DNA of 64,000 bases from Arenimonas sp. SCN 70-307. GTDB lineage: Bacteria > Pseudomonadota > Gammaproteobacteria > Xanthomonadales > Xanthomonadaceae. Location: positions 1-64,000 of the forward strand of contig NZ_MEDO01000012.1 in NCBI RefSeq assembly GCF_001724815.1. Reading direction: 5' to 3'. A model generated the notes under the pieces. It worked only from the letters and a program-made list of their open reading frames with translations. It was not told the DNA's origin and searched no databases. The position numbers and the translations under genes were made by a program. Shown here in pieces: positions 48,102 to 58,047 of this stretch (the first letter of the stretch is position 1; each line of letters starts with the position of its first letter).

Positions 48102-48908
48102 TCAGCCGCGGCTGAGCACCAGGGCGACGATGACCACGATCGCGGCCGCCGTCAGCATGATCGGCACCCACTTGCTCATGCCGCCCGAGGCCGCCGGCGC
48201 GGCCGCGTCGCCGGGCTTGGCCAGGCGCGTGGCCTGCTGGGCCATCTCCATGCCCGGGGCCACGAGGATGAAGCGCACCGCGTCCAGGCGCAGCTCGTCG
48301 CCGGGCTTGAGGAAGCCCTGCTGCACGCGCTTGCCATTGATGTAGGTGCCGTTGGAGGAACCGAGGTCTTCGACCGAAACGCCGTCCTGCGTTGGCTTGA
48401 CCAGCGCGTGGCGTCGCGAGATCTCGTCGGCGGCCACCGGGATGTCGGCTTCGGCCGCACGACCGATCACCACCGGCCCCTGCACCGGGAAGACCTTGCC
48501 AAACACCGCGCCGGACACGCCGCGCAGCAGGTACTTGGGCACGGCCATGCGCACGCGCGTGGCCCCGGTGTCTTCTTCGTCCGCAGCGGCCGCGGCGGCG
48601 GCGCTGGCAGGCACCGCGCGCGCGGCCTCGACCACCATGAAGCGCGCCTGCACCGGGCCGATGCCGATCGTGTCGCCGGCGCGCAGCGCCATGATGTCGG
48701 CCACCGGCTTGCCGTTGACGCTGACCTCCCCGCCCCCGTCGGGCACCTGCAGGTTGGCGCCGGTACCGGTGACGTGGATTTCGCAGTGGCGCTCGAGCAC
48801 GCCGTCGACGGAAAGCACCACCGCGCCTTCGGCCGAGCGGCCGATGCGGTTGACGCCGTGGCTCAGCAGCACCTGCGGATGTTCGCCATTGGGAAACACC
48901 AGTTTCAT
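48102..48908 (-). CDS. Tandem FHA-domain protein with C-terminal membrane anchor
   Basis: The 268-residue protein carries two FHA domains. The first (about 1-93) starts with GVNRIGRSAEGAVV and has a weak SxxH motif (LERHCEIHV). The second (about 125-220) is canonical, with VIGRAAEADIPV, SRRHALV and DLGSSNGTYING. One C-terminal hydrophobic helix (about 248-266) anchors it with the FHA domains in the cytoplasm. FHA domains bind phosphothreonine, so it may read the Ser/Thr kinase in this window or another. It is convergent with nadC. Confidence 0.82.
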   Translation of the reverse strand: MKLVFPNGEHPQVLLSHGVNRIGRSAEGAVVLSVDGVLERHCEIHVTGTGANLQVPDGGGEVSVNGKPVADIMALRAGDTIGIGPVQARFMVVEAARAVPASAAAAAAADEEDTGATRVRMAVPKYLLRGVSGAVFGKVFPVQGPVVIGRAAEADIPVAADEISRRHALVKPTQDGVSVEDLGSSNGTYINGKRVQQGFLKPGDELRLDAVRFILVAPGMEMAQQATRLAKPGDAAAPAASGGMSKWVPIMLTAAAIVVIVALVLSRG

Positions 48909-49032
48909 TTCGCTCTCCTGCGATTCGGCGCGTGCCGCCGGCGGGGCGGGTCCGGCCCTATCTTAGCCATGTGAAGGCGATGCGGGCAGGGGTCGCCTTG
49001 TGGTGTGCGCCGACCGCCCCCACACTGCCCGC

Positions 49033-49353
49033 ATGCTCACCACCCTGCTGCTGTCGGTCCTCGCGATGGGCCTGCTTGTCTTCTGGTTTTCCGGCCGCGC
49101 CGCGGCCGAGGCCGCCACTGTCATCGGACAGCGCGCCTGTACACGCGCGGGCGTGCAGTGGCTCGACCACAGCGTGCACCTGCTGGCGATCCGCGTGCGC
49201 CGCGGCCCCGACGGCTGGCTGGGCCTGGAGCGCCATTTCGGCTTCGAATACTCCACCGGCGGCGAAGACCGCCACGCCGGCCGCATCGTCATGCACGGCA
49301 AGCGGCTGCGCGCCCTGGCCGGGCCGATGCCGCCGGAAAACGCGCTGCACTGA
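49033..49353 (+). CDS. DUF3301 single-pass membrane protein
   Basis: The 106-residue protein has one N-terminal hydrophobic helix (about 4-20). A conserved-looking domain follows, with ACTRAGVQWLDHSVHLLAIR and GWLGLERHFGFEYSTGGEDR, as in DUF3301 proteins of gammaproteobacteria. Function is not known. The start at 49033 places the helix at the N terminus. It converges on sspB with six bases between them. Confidence 0.72.
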   Translation: MLTTLLLSVLAMGLLVFWFSGRAAAEAATVIGQRACTRAGVQWLDHSVHLLAIRVRRGPDGWLGLERHFGFEYSTGGEDRHAGRIVMHGKRLRALAGPMPPENALH

Positions 49354-49359
49354 GCGCGC

Positions 49360-49782
49360 CTACTTCACCACGCGCAGGTGGCTGCGCCGCGGCGGCTCGC
49401 CGCCACCGCCGTCCGGGCCGGCCGGCGGCTCGGGTCCTTCGCCCGCCTCGCCGCTGCCGTCGTCGGGCAGCATCATGCCCTGCCCCGTTTCCTGGGCGTA
49501 GATCGCCAGCACGGCCGACACCGGCACGTACACCGACTGGCTGACGCCGCCGAAACGCGCGAGGAAGCCCACGCCCTGGTTGTCGATATGCAGCTGGGCG
49601 ACGGCGCGCGGGGCGATGTTGAGCACCACCCGGCCGTCCTTCACCGACGACGCAGGCACCTGCACGCCCTCGCTGGTGGCGTCCACGAGCAGGTGCGGGG
49701 TCATGCCGTTGTCGTTGATCCACTCGTTCAGCGCCCGCAGCAGGTAGGGGCGGTTGGAACCCATCCGGGGCGTATCGGTCAT
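49360..49782 (-). CDS. sspB: ClpXP adaptor SspB
   Basis: The 140-residue protein has the SspB fold (about 8-105, RPYLLRALNEWINDNGMTPH and VVLNIAPRAVAQLHIDNQG). A Gly/Pro-rich flexible tail ends in the ClpX-docking segment SHLRVVK. SspB delivers ssrA-tagged proteins from stalled ribosomes to ClpXP. Its ATG overlaps the sspA stop by four bases. Confidence 0.94.
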   Translation of the reverse strand: MTDTPRMGSNRPYLLRALNEWINDNGMTPHLLVDATSEGVQVPASSVKDGRVVLNIAPRAVAQLHIDNQGVGFLARFGGVSQSVYVPVSAVLAIYAQETGQGMMLPDDGSGEAGEGPEPPAGPDGGGGEPPRRSHLRVVK

Positions 49783-50414
49783 TGCGGCAGGTCGCGCAGG
49801 CCTTTCTCTTCGGGGGTCAGGCTGCGCAGGTAGGCGGGGTTGCGGAAGATGCGGTTGCCGTAGTCCTCGATGAGCTTGGCCTCCTTGGGAAGCTGCACGC
49901 CGAGCGCCGGCAGGCGCCAGATGATGGGGGCAATGGCGCAATCGGCCAGGCTCATCTCGGGGTTGAGGAAGAACTTGGAGGCCTTGAACAGCGGCAGCGA
50001 GGCCAGCAGCAGTTCCTTCAGGCGCTTGCGGCCGGCGTCGGCCTGGGCCTTGGTGCCGTGCTGGATGGCCTGCACGTGCGGCACCCAGTCGTGCTCGAGT
50101 CGCAGCATCGCCAGGCGGAGCCGGGCGCGCGAGAGCGGGTCGACCGGCATCAGGGGCGGGTGCGGATAGCGCTCGTCGAGGTATTCGGACACCACCGAGG
50201 CGGCATAGAGCACCAGGTCGCGGTCCACCAGCGTCGGCACCGAGTGGTAGGGGTTGAGGTCGACCAGGTCTTCGGGCGGGTTGGCCGGGTCCACCGGAAC
50301 CAGTTCATAGCTGACGCCCTTGGCGGCCAGCACCAGCCTCACGCGGTGGCAGACCACGCAGTCGCGGGCGGAAAACAGGGTCAGGGCATTACGCAAACGC
50401 GGACTGGCTGCCAT
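49779..50414 (-). CDS. sspA: Stringent starvation protein A (glutathione-S-transferase fold)
   Basis: The 211-residue protein has a thioredoxin-like N domain (about 10-85, TLFSARDCVVCHRVRLVLAA, NPYHSVPTLVDRDLVLY) and a helical GST C domain. SspA binds RNA polymerase and affects stress and virulence genes. MAASPRLRNALTLFSA was taken as the start; a longer upstream frame runs into the intergenic region. It lies downstream of the petABC operon, separated from it by a terminator. Confidence 0.93.
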   Translation of the reverse strand: MAASPRLRNALTLFSARDCVVCHRVRLVLAAKGVSYELVPVDPANPPEDLVDLNPYHSVPTLVDRDLVLYAASVVSEYLDERYPHPPLMPVDPLSRARLRLAMLRLEHDWVPHVQAIQHGTKAQADAGRKRLKELLLASLPLFKASKFFLNPEMSLADCAIAPIIWRLPALGVQLPKEAKLIEDYGNRIFRNPAYLRSLTPEEKGLRDLPQ

Positions 50415-50510
50415 CAAGAAGGTCCCCCGGGGTGCCGCCGGCCCCTGCCAGCGGTTTTCACGAGCCCTGACCATGCCCGAAATGCCCGGTTTCCCGCAAG
50501 ACGGTGCCCC

Positions 50511-50540
50511 GGAAAACAAAGGGCCGCCCGAAGGCGGCCC
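50511..50540 (-). terminator. Rho-independent terminator after petC
   Basis: An 8-bp GC-rich stem (50521-50528 with 50533-50540) has a four-base loop and, on the minus strand, is followed by TTTGTTTTCC. It separates petABC from sspAB. Confidence 0.78.
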
Positions 50541-50564
50541 CAAGCCATTGATTCCCTTGGGGAA

Positions 50565-51302
50565 TCAGTGAACGTCGCGCCAGAACTCCAGCTTCAGCAG
50601 GTAGGCGATGAAGGTGAAGAAGGCCAGGAAAAGCAGCACCCAGACGCCGATCGACTCGCGCTTGAGGGCCGCCGGCTCGGCGACGTACTCAAGGAAGGCG
50701 CTGATGTCGCGGGCGACGCGGTCGAACTCCTGCGGCGACAGGCGGCCGGGGCTGGCCAGCTCGAGGCGGACCAGGTGCGGCTGGCCGTCGGCGCCCTGGT
50801 CGTAGACCGGACGCTGGATGCCCTGCAGCTCCCAGAACACGTTGGGCATCGAGGCGCCCGGGAAGACCGTGTTGTTCCAGCCCATCGGACGGGCTTCGTC
50901 GATGTAGAAGCCCTTGAGGTAGGTGTAGATCCAGTCCGAACCGCCGTGCTTGGCGCGGGCGGTGAGGCTCAGGTCCGGCGGGGCCTTGCCGAACCAGGCA
51001 TTGCCGTCGCCGGCGTTGATGCCGGTGTGGATGTTCTCGCCGATGCGGGCCTGGGCCGGCATCAGGTGCTGCTCGACCAGCTCCGGCGGCAGGTCCAGGT
51101 CCGAGGCGATGCGCGAGTAGCGGTGCAGCGACAGCGCATGGCAGCCGGCGCAGTAGTTCATGTACAGGCCGGCGCCACGCTGCAGCGAGGCCTTGTCGCT
51201 CAGGTCGGTCCCGGCCGATTCCAGCTTGACGGCGGGGCCGGCGGCGAAGCCGAGGGCCGGCGCGAAAGCCAGCAGGAGGGCGAAGAGGCGCAGCTTAGTC
51301 AT
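50565..51302 (-). CDS. petC: Cytochrome c1 of the bc1 complex
   Basis: The 245-residue precursor has a signal peptide (about 1-21), heme-binding CAGCH (about 51-55) in YMNYCAGCHALSL, the distal Met ligand region PGASMPNVFWEL and one C-terminal membrane anchor (about 218-237). It passes electrons from the Rieske protein to soluble or membrane cytochrome c. The gene overlaps petB by eight bases. Confidence 0.95.
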   Translation of the reverse strand: MTKLRLFALLLAFAPALGFAAGPAVKLESAGTDLSDKASLQRGAGLYMNYCAGCHALSLHRYSRIASDLDLPPELVEQHLMPAQARIGENIHTGINAGDGNAWFGKAPPDLSLTARAKHGGSDWIYTYLKGFYIDEARPMGWNNTVFPGASMPNVFWELQGIQRPVYDQGADGQPHLVRLELASPGRLSPQEFDRVARDISAFLEYVAEPAALKRESIGVWVLLFLAFFTFIAYLLKLEFWRDVH

Positions 51303-52542
51303 GCGAGGGCACCCGCTCGGGAACGGCCTTGGTCTGGCCCCAGGTGGACCAGAAAGGCATGAAGATGAAGAAGGCGAAGTAGTACGCGGTGAGGATGCGC
51401 GCCACCAGCTTCTGGGTGTCGGAGCCGCTCTGCGCACCCAGCCAGCCCAGCACCACGAAGCTGACCACGAACAGGGCGATCAGGATCTTGTGCAGCATCG
51501 GGCGGTAGCGGATCGAGCGCACCTTGCAGCGGTCGAGCCACGGCAGGGCGAACAGGATCAGGGTGGCGCCGCCCATCACGATCACGCCGAACAGCGGGTG
51601 CGGGATGGCGCGCAGCATCGCGTAGAACGGGGTGAAGTACCACACCGGCTTGATCAGCGCCGGGGTCACCAGCGGGTCGGCGGCCATGAAGTTGTCCCAC
51701 TCCAGGAACCAGCCGCCCATCGCCGGGGCGAAGAACACGATGAAGGCGAAGATCATCAGGAAGAAGCCGGCGCCGAACAGGTCCTTCACCGTGTAGTACG
51801 GGTGGAAGGGGATGCCGTCCTTGGGCTTGCCGGTGTCCTTGTCCTTGACCTTCTTGATGTCCACGCCCTCGGGGTTGTTCGAACCCACTTCGTGCAGGGC
51901 ACCGAGGTGCAGCACGACGAGCAGCAGCAGCACCAGCGGCAGGGCGATGACGTGCAGGGCGAAGAAGCGGTTGAGGGTGGCGTCGGCGACCAGGTAGTCG
52001 CCGCGGATCCACTCGGTCAGCTCGCCGCCGATGAACGGGATGGTGCCGAACAGGTTGATGATCACCTGCGCGCCCCAGTACGACATCTGGCCCCAGGGCA
52101 GCACGTAGCCCATGAAGGCCTCGGCCATCAGTACCAGGAAGATGACCACGCCCAGCACCCAGACCAGCTCGCGCGGCTTCTGGTACGAGCCGTAGATCAG
52201 GCCGCGGAACATGTGCAGGTACACCACGACGAAGAACAGCGAGGCGCCGGTGGAGTGCATGTAGCGGATCAGCCAGCCCCACTCGACGTCGCGCATGATG
52301 TACTCGACCGAGTTGAAGGCCTCGGCCGCGGACGGCTTGTAGTGCATCGTCAGGAAGATGCCCGTGACGATCTGGTTGACCAGCACCAGCAGGGCCAGCG
52401 AACCGAAGTAGTACCAGAGGTTGAAGTTCTTCGGAGCGTAGTACTCCGACATGTGCTTCTTGTACGCCGGGATCAGGCCCGGGGTACGGTCGTTGAACCA
52501 GGTGGTGACCGTCTCGACGGTGCGGTTGATGACGTTGGCCAT
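51295..52542 (-). CDS. petB: Cytochrome b of the bc1 complex
   Basis: The 415-residue membrane protein has the eight-helix pattern of cytochrome b. Heme histidines are in MRDVEWGWLIRYMHSTGASL and FALHVIALPLVLL, and the Qo-site PEWY motif is replaced by a PVWY form in LIKPVWYFTPFY. It oxidises quinol and carries both b hemes. Start and stop overlap petA (one base) and petC (eight bases), giving one coupled operon. Confidence 0.95.
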   Translation of the reverse strand: MANVINRTVETVTTWFNDRTPGLIPAYKKHMSEYYAPKNFNLWYYFGSLALLVLVNQIVTGIFLTMHYKPSAAEAFNSVEYIMRDVEWGWLIRYMHSTGASLFFVVVYLHMFRGLIYGSYQKPRELVWVLGVVIFLVLMAEAFMGYVLPWGQMSYWGAQVIINLFGTIPFIGGELTEWIRGDYLVADATLNRFFALHVIALPLVLLLLVVLHLGALHEVGSNNPEGVDIKKVKDKDTGKPKDGIPFHPYYTVKDLFGAGFFLMIFAFIVFFAPAMGGWFLEWDNFMAADPLVTPALIKPVWYFTPFYAMLRAIPHPLFGVIVMGGATLILFALPWLDRCKVRSIRYRPMLHKILIALFVVSFVVLGWLGAQSGSDTQKLVARILTAYYFAFFIFMPFWSTWGQTKAVPERVPSHD

Positions 52543-53147
52543 TACGCGGCTCCCTCCGGCGGAACACCCACGATGACGCGGTTGTCGTCAACGAAGTGGT
52601 AAGGCGGGACCTCGAGGTTCGACGGGGCCGGGACGCCCTGGTAAACGCGGCCGGCGAGGTCGAAGCGCGAGTTGTGGCACGGGCAGTAGAAGCCGCCCTG
52701 CCACTCGCCGTCGAAGGCCTGCGGCTGCAGTTCCGGGATGTAGCTCGGCGAGCAGCCCAGGTGGGTGCAGATGCCGACGATCACGGCCACTTCGGGCTTG
52801 ATCGAGCGCACTTCGTTGCGGGCGAAGGCCGGCGTCTGGTCGGCGTTCTCGGACGCCGGGTCGCGCAGGCGGTCGTTGAGCGTCGGCAGCGCGGCCAGCT
52901 GCTCCGGCGTGCGCTTGAAGATCCACACCGGCTTGCCGCGCCACTGCACGATCATGCGCATGCCCGGCTCGAGGTCGATCTTGCTGATGTCGACCTCGAC
53001 CGGCGCGCCGGCCGTCTGGGCCCGTGCGCTGGGCTTCCAGGAACTGAGGAACGGCACCGCGGCGAACCCGACGCCCACCGCGCCGACAACGGCGGTGGTT
53101 GCGGTCAGGAAGCGGCGGCGCCCCGTGTTGACCCCTTCGTTAGCCAT
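52542..53147 (-). CDS. petA: Rieske iron-sulfur subunit of the bc1 complex
   Basis: The 201-residue protein has a twin-arginine-type anchor NTGRRRFLTATTAVVGAVGV (about 7-26) and the [2Fe-2S] ligands CTHLGC and CPCHNS in the C-terminal Rieske domain. Quinol oxidation at cytochrome b reduces this cluster, whose head domain then swings to cytochrome c1. It is the first gene of petABC. Confidence 0.95.
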   Translation of the reverse strand: MANEGVNTGRRRFLTATTAVVGAVGVGFAAVPFLSSWKPSARAQTAGAPVEVDISKIDLEPGMRMIVQWRGKPVWIFKRTPEQLAALPTLNDRLRDPASENADQTPAFARNEVRSIKPEVAVIVGICTHLGCSPSYIPELQPQAFDGEWQGGFYCPCHNSRFDLAGRVYQGVPAPSNLEVPPYHFVDDNRVIVGVPPEGAA

Positions 53148-53280
53148 CCGGCTCTCCGAAACGTTTGCTAAGTGGCTGAAAACCCAAGGGCCGGTCCCGA
53201 AGGGGCCGGCAAAGACGCGCAATTGTAGCGGACGCGGCGCGACACGGACAACGCCGCGTGCCGGGGCCGGCGCGCGGGCC

Positions 53281-54159
53281 TCAGTTGGCCGCCAGGGCCC
53301 CGCGGTAGCGCTCGGCCAGCTGGCCCACGCGCTGCACGTAGCGCTGGGTCTCGGCGTAGGGCGGCACGCCGCCGTGGCGGTCCACGGCGCCTTCGCCGGC
53401 GTTGTAGCCAGCGGCGGCCAGGGTCAGGTTGCCCTCGTAGCGCTTGAGCAGCCAGGCCAGGTACTGCACGCCGCCGCGGATGTTCTGGGCCGGATCGAAC
53501 ACGTCCGAGACGCCGAAGCGCTCGGCGGTGGCCGGGATCAGCTGCATCAGGCCCTGGGCCCCGGCATGCGAGACCGCATTGGGCCGGAAGGCCGACTCGG
53601 CATGGATGACCGCGCGCACCACGGCCTCGTCCACCCCGAACTCCTGGGCCGCCGCCCGCACCTCGCCGGCATAGGCATCGAGGTTGAGCCGCACGGTGCC
53701 GAAATCGACGCCCGGCAGCAGGCCGCAGGCGTAGCAGGTCTCGACGTAGCTGAACAACATTTGCGCGCCGCCGCCGGCCGGGCGGACGTTGGTGTAGTGC
53801 ACCACGCCGTCGCGTTCGTACTTGTAGATGGCGCCGCGGGTGACGCGGGCGCCGCTGGTTGCGGCCGGCGCCGCCGGCAGGGCCTGGCCCGCCGAGGCGG
53901 TGTGGAACTGCACGGCCGGGCGCGGCCCGCCGCCGCCCCCGGCGGCCGGGGTGGCCACGGGCGCGGCCGGCGCCGCGGCGCGGGGCCGGGCGTCCGAAGC
54001 CCGGTAGGTGGTGGCCACGGTGCAGTGCGCGCCCGGCACCTTCTTGCTGGAGAAATTGGGCACGCCGTCGGCACCGGTGCACCGGTACAGCGTGCCGGCG
54101 GCCGCCGGATGGGCGGCGGCCAGCAGCAGGACGGCCAGCAGGGGCACGTGGCGGCTCAT
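53281..54159 (-). CDS. Lytic transglycosylase with DUF4124-like segments
   Basis: The 292-residue precursor has a signal peptide (about 1-21). A short DUF4124-like segment ([18 protein letters not shown]) and a Pro/Ala-rich linker follow, then a second such segment ([18 protein letters not shown]). An SLT domain (about 165-285) carries catalytic Glu in [13 protein letters not shown], plus [18 protein letters not shown] and [13 protein letters not shown]. It should cut peptidoglycan in the periplasm to 1,6-anhydro products. The gene stands alone on the minus strand. Confidence 0.88.
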   Translation of the reverse strand: MSRHVPLLAVLLLAAAHPAAAGTLYRCTGADGVPNFSSKKVPGAHCTVATTYRASDARPRAAAPAAPVATPAAGGGGGPRPAVQFHTASAGQALPAAPAATSGARVTRGAIYKYERDGVVHYTNVRPAGGGAQMLFSYVETCYACGLLPGVDFGTVRLNLDAYAGEVRAAAQEFGVDEAVVRAVIHAESAFRPNAVSHAGAQGLMQLIPATAERFGVSDVFDPAQNIRGGVQYLAWLLKRYEGNLTLAAAGYNAGEGAVDRHGGVPPYAETQRYVQRVGQLAERYRGALAAN

Positions 54160-54289
54160 GGGCGCGAGGTTTACTCCTTGCCGGGGCGCTTGCCAAGGCT
54201 TTCCGGGGCGAACGGGGCCGGGGCGCCGGCCAGGACAGCCGCCCCGGGGCTACAATACGCCCCCCTTCCGGAACGGATTAAGCGCCGAC

Positions 54290-55636
54290 ATGCCCGGGAC
54301 TTCGCCCGCCAGAGGCAAGCTCTACATCAAGACCCACGGTTGCCAGATGAACGAGTACGACTCGGCCCGCATGGCCGACGTGCTCGCCGCCGAACACGGC
54401 CTGGAACTGACCGACGACGAGGCCGAGGCCGACGTCATCCTGGTCAACACCTGCTCGATCCGCGAGCGGGCCCAGGAGAAGGTGTTCTCCCAGCTCGGCC
54501 GCTGGAAGCACCTCAAGAAGGAAAAGCCGGTGCTGATCGGCGTCGGCGGCTGCGTGGCCAGCCAGGAGGGCGAGGCCATCCTCAAGCGCGCGCCCTTCGT
54601 CGACCTGGTGTTCGGCCCGCAAACCCTGCACCGCCTGCCCGGCATGATCGAGGCGCGGCGCGAGAGCGGCCGGCCGCAGGTGGACATCAGCTTCCCCGAG
54701 ATCGAGAAGTTCGACCGCATGCCCGAGCCGCGCGCCGAAGGGCCCACGGCCTTCGTGTCGATCATCGAGGGCTGCTCGAAGTACTGCAGCTTCTGCGTGG
54801 TGCCCTACACCCGCGGCGAGGAAGTCAGCCGCCCCTTCGACGACGTGCTGCTCGAGTGCGCGCAGCTGGCGGCGCAGGGCGTGCGCGAGATCCACCTGCT
54901 GGGCCAGAACGTCAACGCCTACCGCGGCGCCACCGCCGAGGGCGACGAGGCCGACCTGGCGCTGCTGATCCGCGCCATCGCCCAGATCGAAGGCGTCGGC
55001 CGCATCCGCTACACCACCTCGCACCCGGTCGAGTTCACCGATTCGCTCATCGAGGCCCACCGCGACGTGCCGCAGCTGGCCGCCTTCCTGCACCTGCCGG
55101 TGCAGTCGGGCAGCGACCGCATCCTGGCGGCGATGAAGCGCGGCCACACCGCGCTGGAGTACAAGGCCAAGCTGCGCCGCCTGCGCGAGGCCCGGCCCGA
55201 CATCACGATCAGCTCGGACTTCATCGTCGGCTTCCCGGGCGAAACCGACCGCGATTTCGAGGCGACGATGAAGCTGATCGAGGACATCGGCTTCGACCAG
55301 AGCTTCTCCTTCGCCTACTCGCGGCGCCCGGGCACGCCGGCCGCCAACCTGCACGACGAGGTGCCGGCGGCGGTGGCCAACGAGCGCCTGCAGCGCCTGC
55401 AGGCGGCCATCAACGCCAACGCCCGCCGCTACGCCGAGGCCATGGTGGGCACCGTCCAGCGCGTGCTGGTCGAAGGCCCCAGCGCCAAGGACCCCGACGA
55501 GCTGACCGGCAAGACCGAGAACATGCGCAACGTGAACTTCCCCGGCGGCAAGCGCCTCGTCGGCCAGTTCGTGGACGTGCGCATCACCGAGGCCCGCACC
55601 AACTCCCTGCGCGGCGAGGTGGTCCAGACCGCATGA
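54290..55636 (+). CDS. miaB: tRNA-2-methylthio-N6-dimethylallyladenosine synthase
   Basis: The 448-residue radical-SAM methylthiotransferase has an N-terminal UPF0004 domain with cluster cysteines ([27 protein letters not shown]). The radical SAM motif is CSKYCSFC (about 158-165), and a C-terminal TRAM domain follows. It adds the 2-methylthio group to i6A37 in tRNAs reading U-starting codons. A TACAAT -10-like element lies at 54251-54256. The start of phoH overlaps its stop by four bases. Confidence 0.95.
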   Translation: MPGTSPARGKLYIKTHGCQMNEYDSARMADVLAAEHGLELTDDEAEADVILVNTCSIRERAQEKVFSQLGRWKHLKKEKPVLIGVGGCVASQEGEAILKRAPFVDLVFGPQTLHRLPGMIEARRESGRPQVDISFPEIEKFDRMPEPRAEGPTAFVSIIEGCSKYCSFCVVPYTRGEEVSRPFDDVLLECAQLAAQGVREIHLLGQNVNAYRGATAEGDEADLALLIRAIAQIEGVGRIRYTTSHPVEFTDSLIEAHRDVPQLAAFLHLPVQSGSDRILAAMKRGHTALEYKAKLRRLREARPDITISSDFIVGFPGETDRDFEATMKLIEDIGFDQSFSFAYSRRPGTPAANLHDEVPAAVANERLQRLQAAINANARRYAEAMVGTVQRVLVEGPSAKDPDELTGKTENMRNVNFPGGKRLVGQFVDVRITEARTNSLRGEVVQTA

Positions 55637-56607
55637 GCAAGCACGCGACGCACCGGGATTTCGTGCTCGAGCCCCAGGACGTGGGCCGGCTGGCCAACCT
55701 GGCCGGGCCCTTCGACGAGCACCTGCGCCTGCTGGAGCTGCGCCTGGGCGTGGAGATCGCCAACCGCGGGCACGTGTTCCGCGTCACGGGCGAGGAAAAG
55801 CCGGTGGACGTTGCCGAGAAGCTGCTGCGCGCGCTCTACGACGAAACCGCCACCGAGGTGCTCGACCCGCACAAGTTGCACCTGCGCCTGGGCGAGGCCA
55901 GCCTCGGCCACCTCGACGAGTCCTACTCGCCGCAGGAAGTGGCCATCAAGGTCAAGCGCGGCACCGTGCGCGGCCGCGGCGCCAACCAGCAGAAGTACCT
56001 GCACGCCATCGCCACCCACGACATCAACTTCGGCATCGGCCCGGCCGGCACCGGCAAGACCTTCCTGGCCGTGGCCATGGCGGTCGAGGCGCTCAATGAA
56101 AGCCGCGTGCAGCGCCTGCTGCTCGTGCGCCCGGCGGTGGAGGCCGGCGAGAAGCTGGGCTTCCTGCCCGGCGACCTGAGCCAGAAGGTCGACCCCTACC
56201 TGCGCCCGCTCTACGACGCGCTCTACGAGATGCTGGGCGTGGAGAAGGTGGCCAAGCTGCTCGAGCGCAACGTCATCGAGGTGGCACCGCTGGCCTACAT
56301 GCGCGGCCGCACGCTCAACGACGCCTTCGTCATCCTCGACGAGGCGCAGAACACCACCATCGAGCAGATGAAGATGTTCCTCACCCGTATCGGCTTCGGC
56401 TCCACCGCCGTCGTCACCGGCGACCTGAGCCAGATCGACCTGCCCAAGCACCAGAAATCGGGCCTGCGCGACGCCATCGACGTGCTGCGCGGCGTGGAGG
56501 GCATCAGCTTCAACTTCTTCACCGCCCGCGACGTGGTCCGCCACCCGCTGGTGGCGCGCATCGTGCGGGCTTACGATGCCCGCGACGGCAAGGAGTCGCA
56601 GGAATGA
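55633..56607 (+). CDS. ybeZ: PhoH-family ATPase (YbeZ)
   Basis: The 324-residue P-loop protein has an N-terminal KH-like region (about 1-100), Walker A GPAGTGKT (136-143), Walker [11 protein letters not shown] and [20 protein letters not shown]. YbeZ works with YbeY in ribosome maturation and RNA metabolism. It lies in the usual miaB-ybeZ-ybeY-ybeX order, overlapping miaB and ybeY by four bases each. Confidence 0.93.
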   Translation: MSKHATHRDFVLEPQDVGRLANLAGPFDEHLRLLELRLGVEIANRGHVFRVTGEEKPVDVAEKLLRALYDETATEVLDPHKLHLRLGEASLGHLDESYSPQEVAIKVKRGTVRGRGANQQKYLHAIATHDINFGIGPAGTGKTFLAVAMAVEALNESRVQRLLLVRPAVEAGEKLGFLPGDLSQKVDPYLRPLYDALYEMLGVEKVAKLLERNVIEVAPLAYMRGRTLNDAFVILDEAQNTTIEQMKMFLTRIGFGSTAVVTGDLSQIDLPKHQKSGLRDAIDVLRGVEGISFNFFTARDVVRHPLVARIVRAYDARDGKESQE

Positions 56608-57065
56608 CCAAGGGTCCCGTCCAGCTCGACGTCGGCGTCAGCTACGGCCTGCCCCGCAAGGGCCTGCCGGCGGCCACCAGCTTCCGCAAATGGGCCGCGG
56701 CCGCCGCCAGGGGGCGCATCCGCAAGGCCGACCTGGCCATCCGGCTGGTGGACGAGAAGGAGGGCCGCGCCCTCAACCACCACTACCGCGGCAAGGACTA
56801 CGCCACCAACGTGCTCAGCTTCCCGGCCGACCTGCCGGACGGCGTGGACCTGCCCCTGCTGGGCGACCTGGTGATCTGCGCCCCCGTGGTGGCCCGCGAG
56901 GCCCGCGAGCAGGGCAAGGACCTGGCCGCCCACTACGCCCACCTCACCGTGCACGGCGTGCTGCACCTGCTGGGCCTGGACCACGAGGACGAGCGCGAGG
57001 CCGAGGCCATGGAGCAGCTCGAACGCGAGATCCTGGCCGGCCTGGGCCTGCCCGACCCGTATTGA
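56604..57065 (+). CDS. ybeY: Endoribonuclease/rRNA maturation factor YbeY
   Basis: The 153-residue zinc protein has the metal-binding motif [11 protein letters not shown] (His117, His121, His127) and [18 protein letters not shown]. YbeY takes part in 16S rRNA 3' end processing and 70S quality control. A long palindrome follows immediately and separates it from ybeX/corC. Confidence 0.94.
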   Translation: MTKGPVQLDVGVSYGLPRKGLPAATSFRKWAAAAARGRIRKADLAIRLVDEKEGRALNHHYRGKDYATNVLSFPADLPDGVDLPLLGDLVICAPVVAREAREQGKDLAAHYAHLTVHGVLHLLGLDHEDEREAEAMEQLEREILAGLGLPDPY

Positions 57066-57071
57066 AGCAAA

Positions 57072-57145
57072 GGTACCAGGTTCATTTTCCCGGGCCGGGA
57101 CGGGGCATTTGCAGGGTCTTCCCCCGGGAAAATGAACCTGGTACC
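57072..57145. repeat. Palindromic intergenic element, family A copy 1
   Basis: Two perfect 23-nt arms (57072-57094 and 57123-57145) face each other across 28 bases. The arms contain CAGGTTCA and end in CCCGGG. A second member with the same CAGGTTCA core lies at 60199-60270. Such elements resemble non-coding sequences mobilised by REP-associated tyrosine transposases, but no transposase is present here. It lies inside an otherwise compact operon and could act as a transcription or mRNA boundary. Confidence 0.75.
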
Positions 57146-57198
57146 GGTCTCGGGTAAACTCGGGTTTCCGCCGCCCTGCGGCGCACCACCCCAGAGAA

Positions 57199-58047
57199 AT
57201 GTCCGAAGACTCCCCTAGTAGCCCGCCGGAACGCCGCTCCTGGCTCGAACGCCTGAGCCTGGCCTTTTCCGGCGAACCCCGGACCAGGGACGACCTGGTC
57301 GAGATCCTGCGCGAGGCCCAGGCCAACGGCCTGCTCGAGCCCGACACATTGAAGATGCTCGAGGGCGCCCTGTCGGTGTCCGAGCAGCAGGTCGGCGACA
57401 TCATGGTCCCGCGCTCGCAGATGGTGTCCCTGCCCATCGATGCGCCCTTCATGGAACTGATGCGGCTGGTGGTCGAGTCCGGCCACTCGCGCTTCCCGGT
57501 GCACGGCGAGGACCGCGACGAAATCCTCGGCATCCTGCTGGCCAAGGACCTGCTGCGCGGCATGGTCAGCGACAACGGCCCGGGCACCATCCGCGAGCTG
57601 CTGCGCCCGGCGGTGCTGATCCCCGAATCCAAGCGCCTGAACGTGCTGCTCAAGGAGTTCCGGCTCTCGCGCAACCACATGGCCATCGTGGTGGACGAGC
57701 ACGGCGGCGTCGCCGGCCTGGTCACCATCGAGGACGTGCTCGAGCAGATCGTCGGCGAGATCGACGACGAGCACGACGACGCCGACGAGACCAAGCTCAT
57801 CGCCGCCCAGGCCGACGGCCAGTTCATGGTGGACGCGCTCACGCCGATCGAGGACTTCAACGAGCGCTTCGGCGCCGACTTCCCCGACGACGAGTACGAC
57901 ACCATCGGCGGACTGGTCACCGCCGCCATCGGCCACCTGCCGGAGGCGGGCGAGGAGCTGGCCCTGGGCCGCTTCCACTTCCGCGTCGGCCGCGCCGACG
58001 GCCGCCGCGTGCACACCTTCGTGGTCAGCGTGCATGGCGAGGACTGA
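57199..58047 (+). CDS. corC: CorC/YbeX CBS-domain protein
   Basis: The 282-residue soluble protein has two CBS domains (about 65-190, VGDIMVPRSQMVSLP and AIVVDEHGGVAGLVTIEDVL) and a C-terminal CorC_HlyC (transporter-associated) domain (about 205-280). It has been linked to Mg/Co efflux and, through its operon, to ribosome function. In many relatives lnt follows; here a DUF4105 gene follows, overlapping by 14 bases. Confidence 0.9.
   Translation: MSEDSPSSPPERRSWLERLSLAFSGEPRTRDDLVEILREAQANGLLEPDTLKMLEGALSVSEQQVGDIMVPRSQMVSLPIDAPFMELMRLVVESGHSRFPVHGEDRDEILGILLAKDLLRGMVSDNGPGTIRELLRPAVLIPESKRLNVLLKEFRLSRNHMAIVVDEHGGVAGLVTIEDVLEQIVGEIDDEHDDADETKLIAAQADGQFMVDALTPIEDFNERFGADFPDDEYDTIGGLVTAAIGHLPEAGEELALGRFHFRVGRADGRRVHTFVVSVHGED

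Noticed and set aside
57072-57145. Reading the long palindrome as an ordinary rho-independent terminator
   Set aside because: The arms are 23 nt, with a 28-base centre and no T run, and a related element occurs elsewhere, so a repeat element explains it better.
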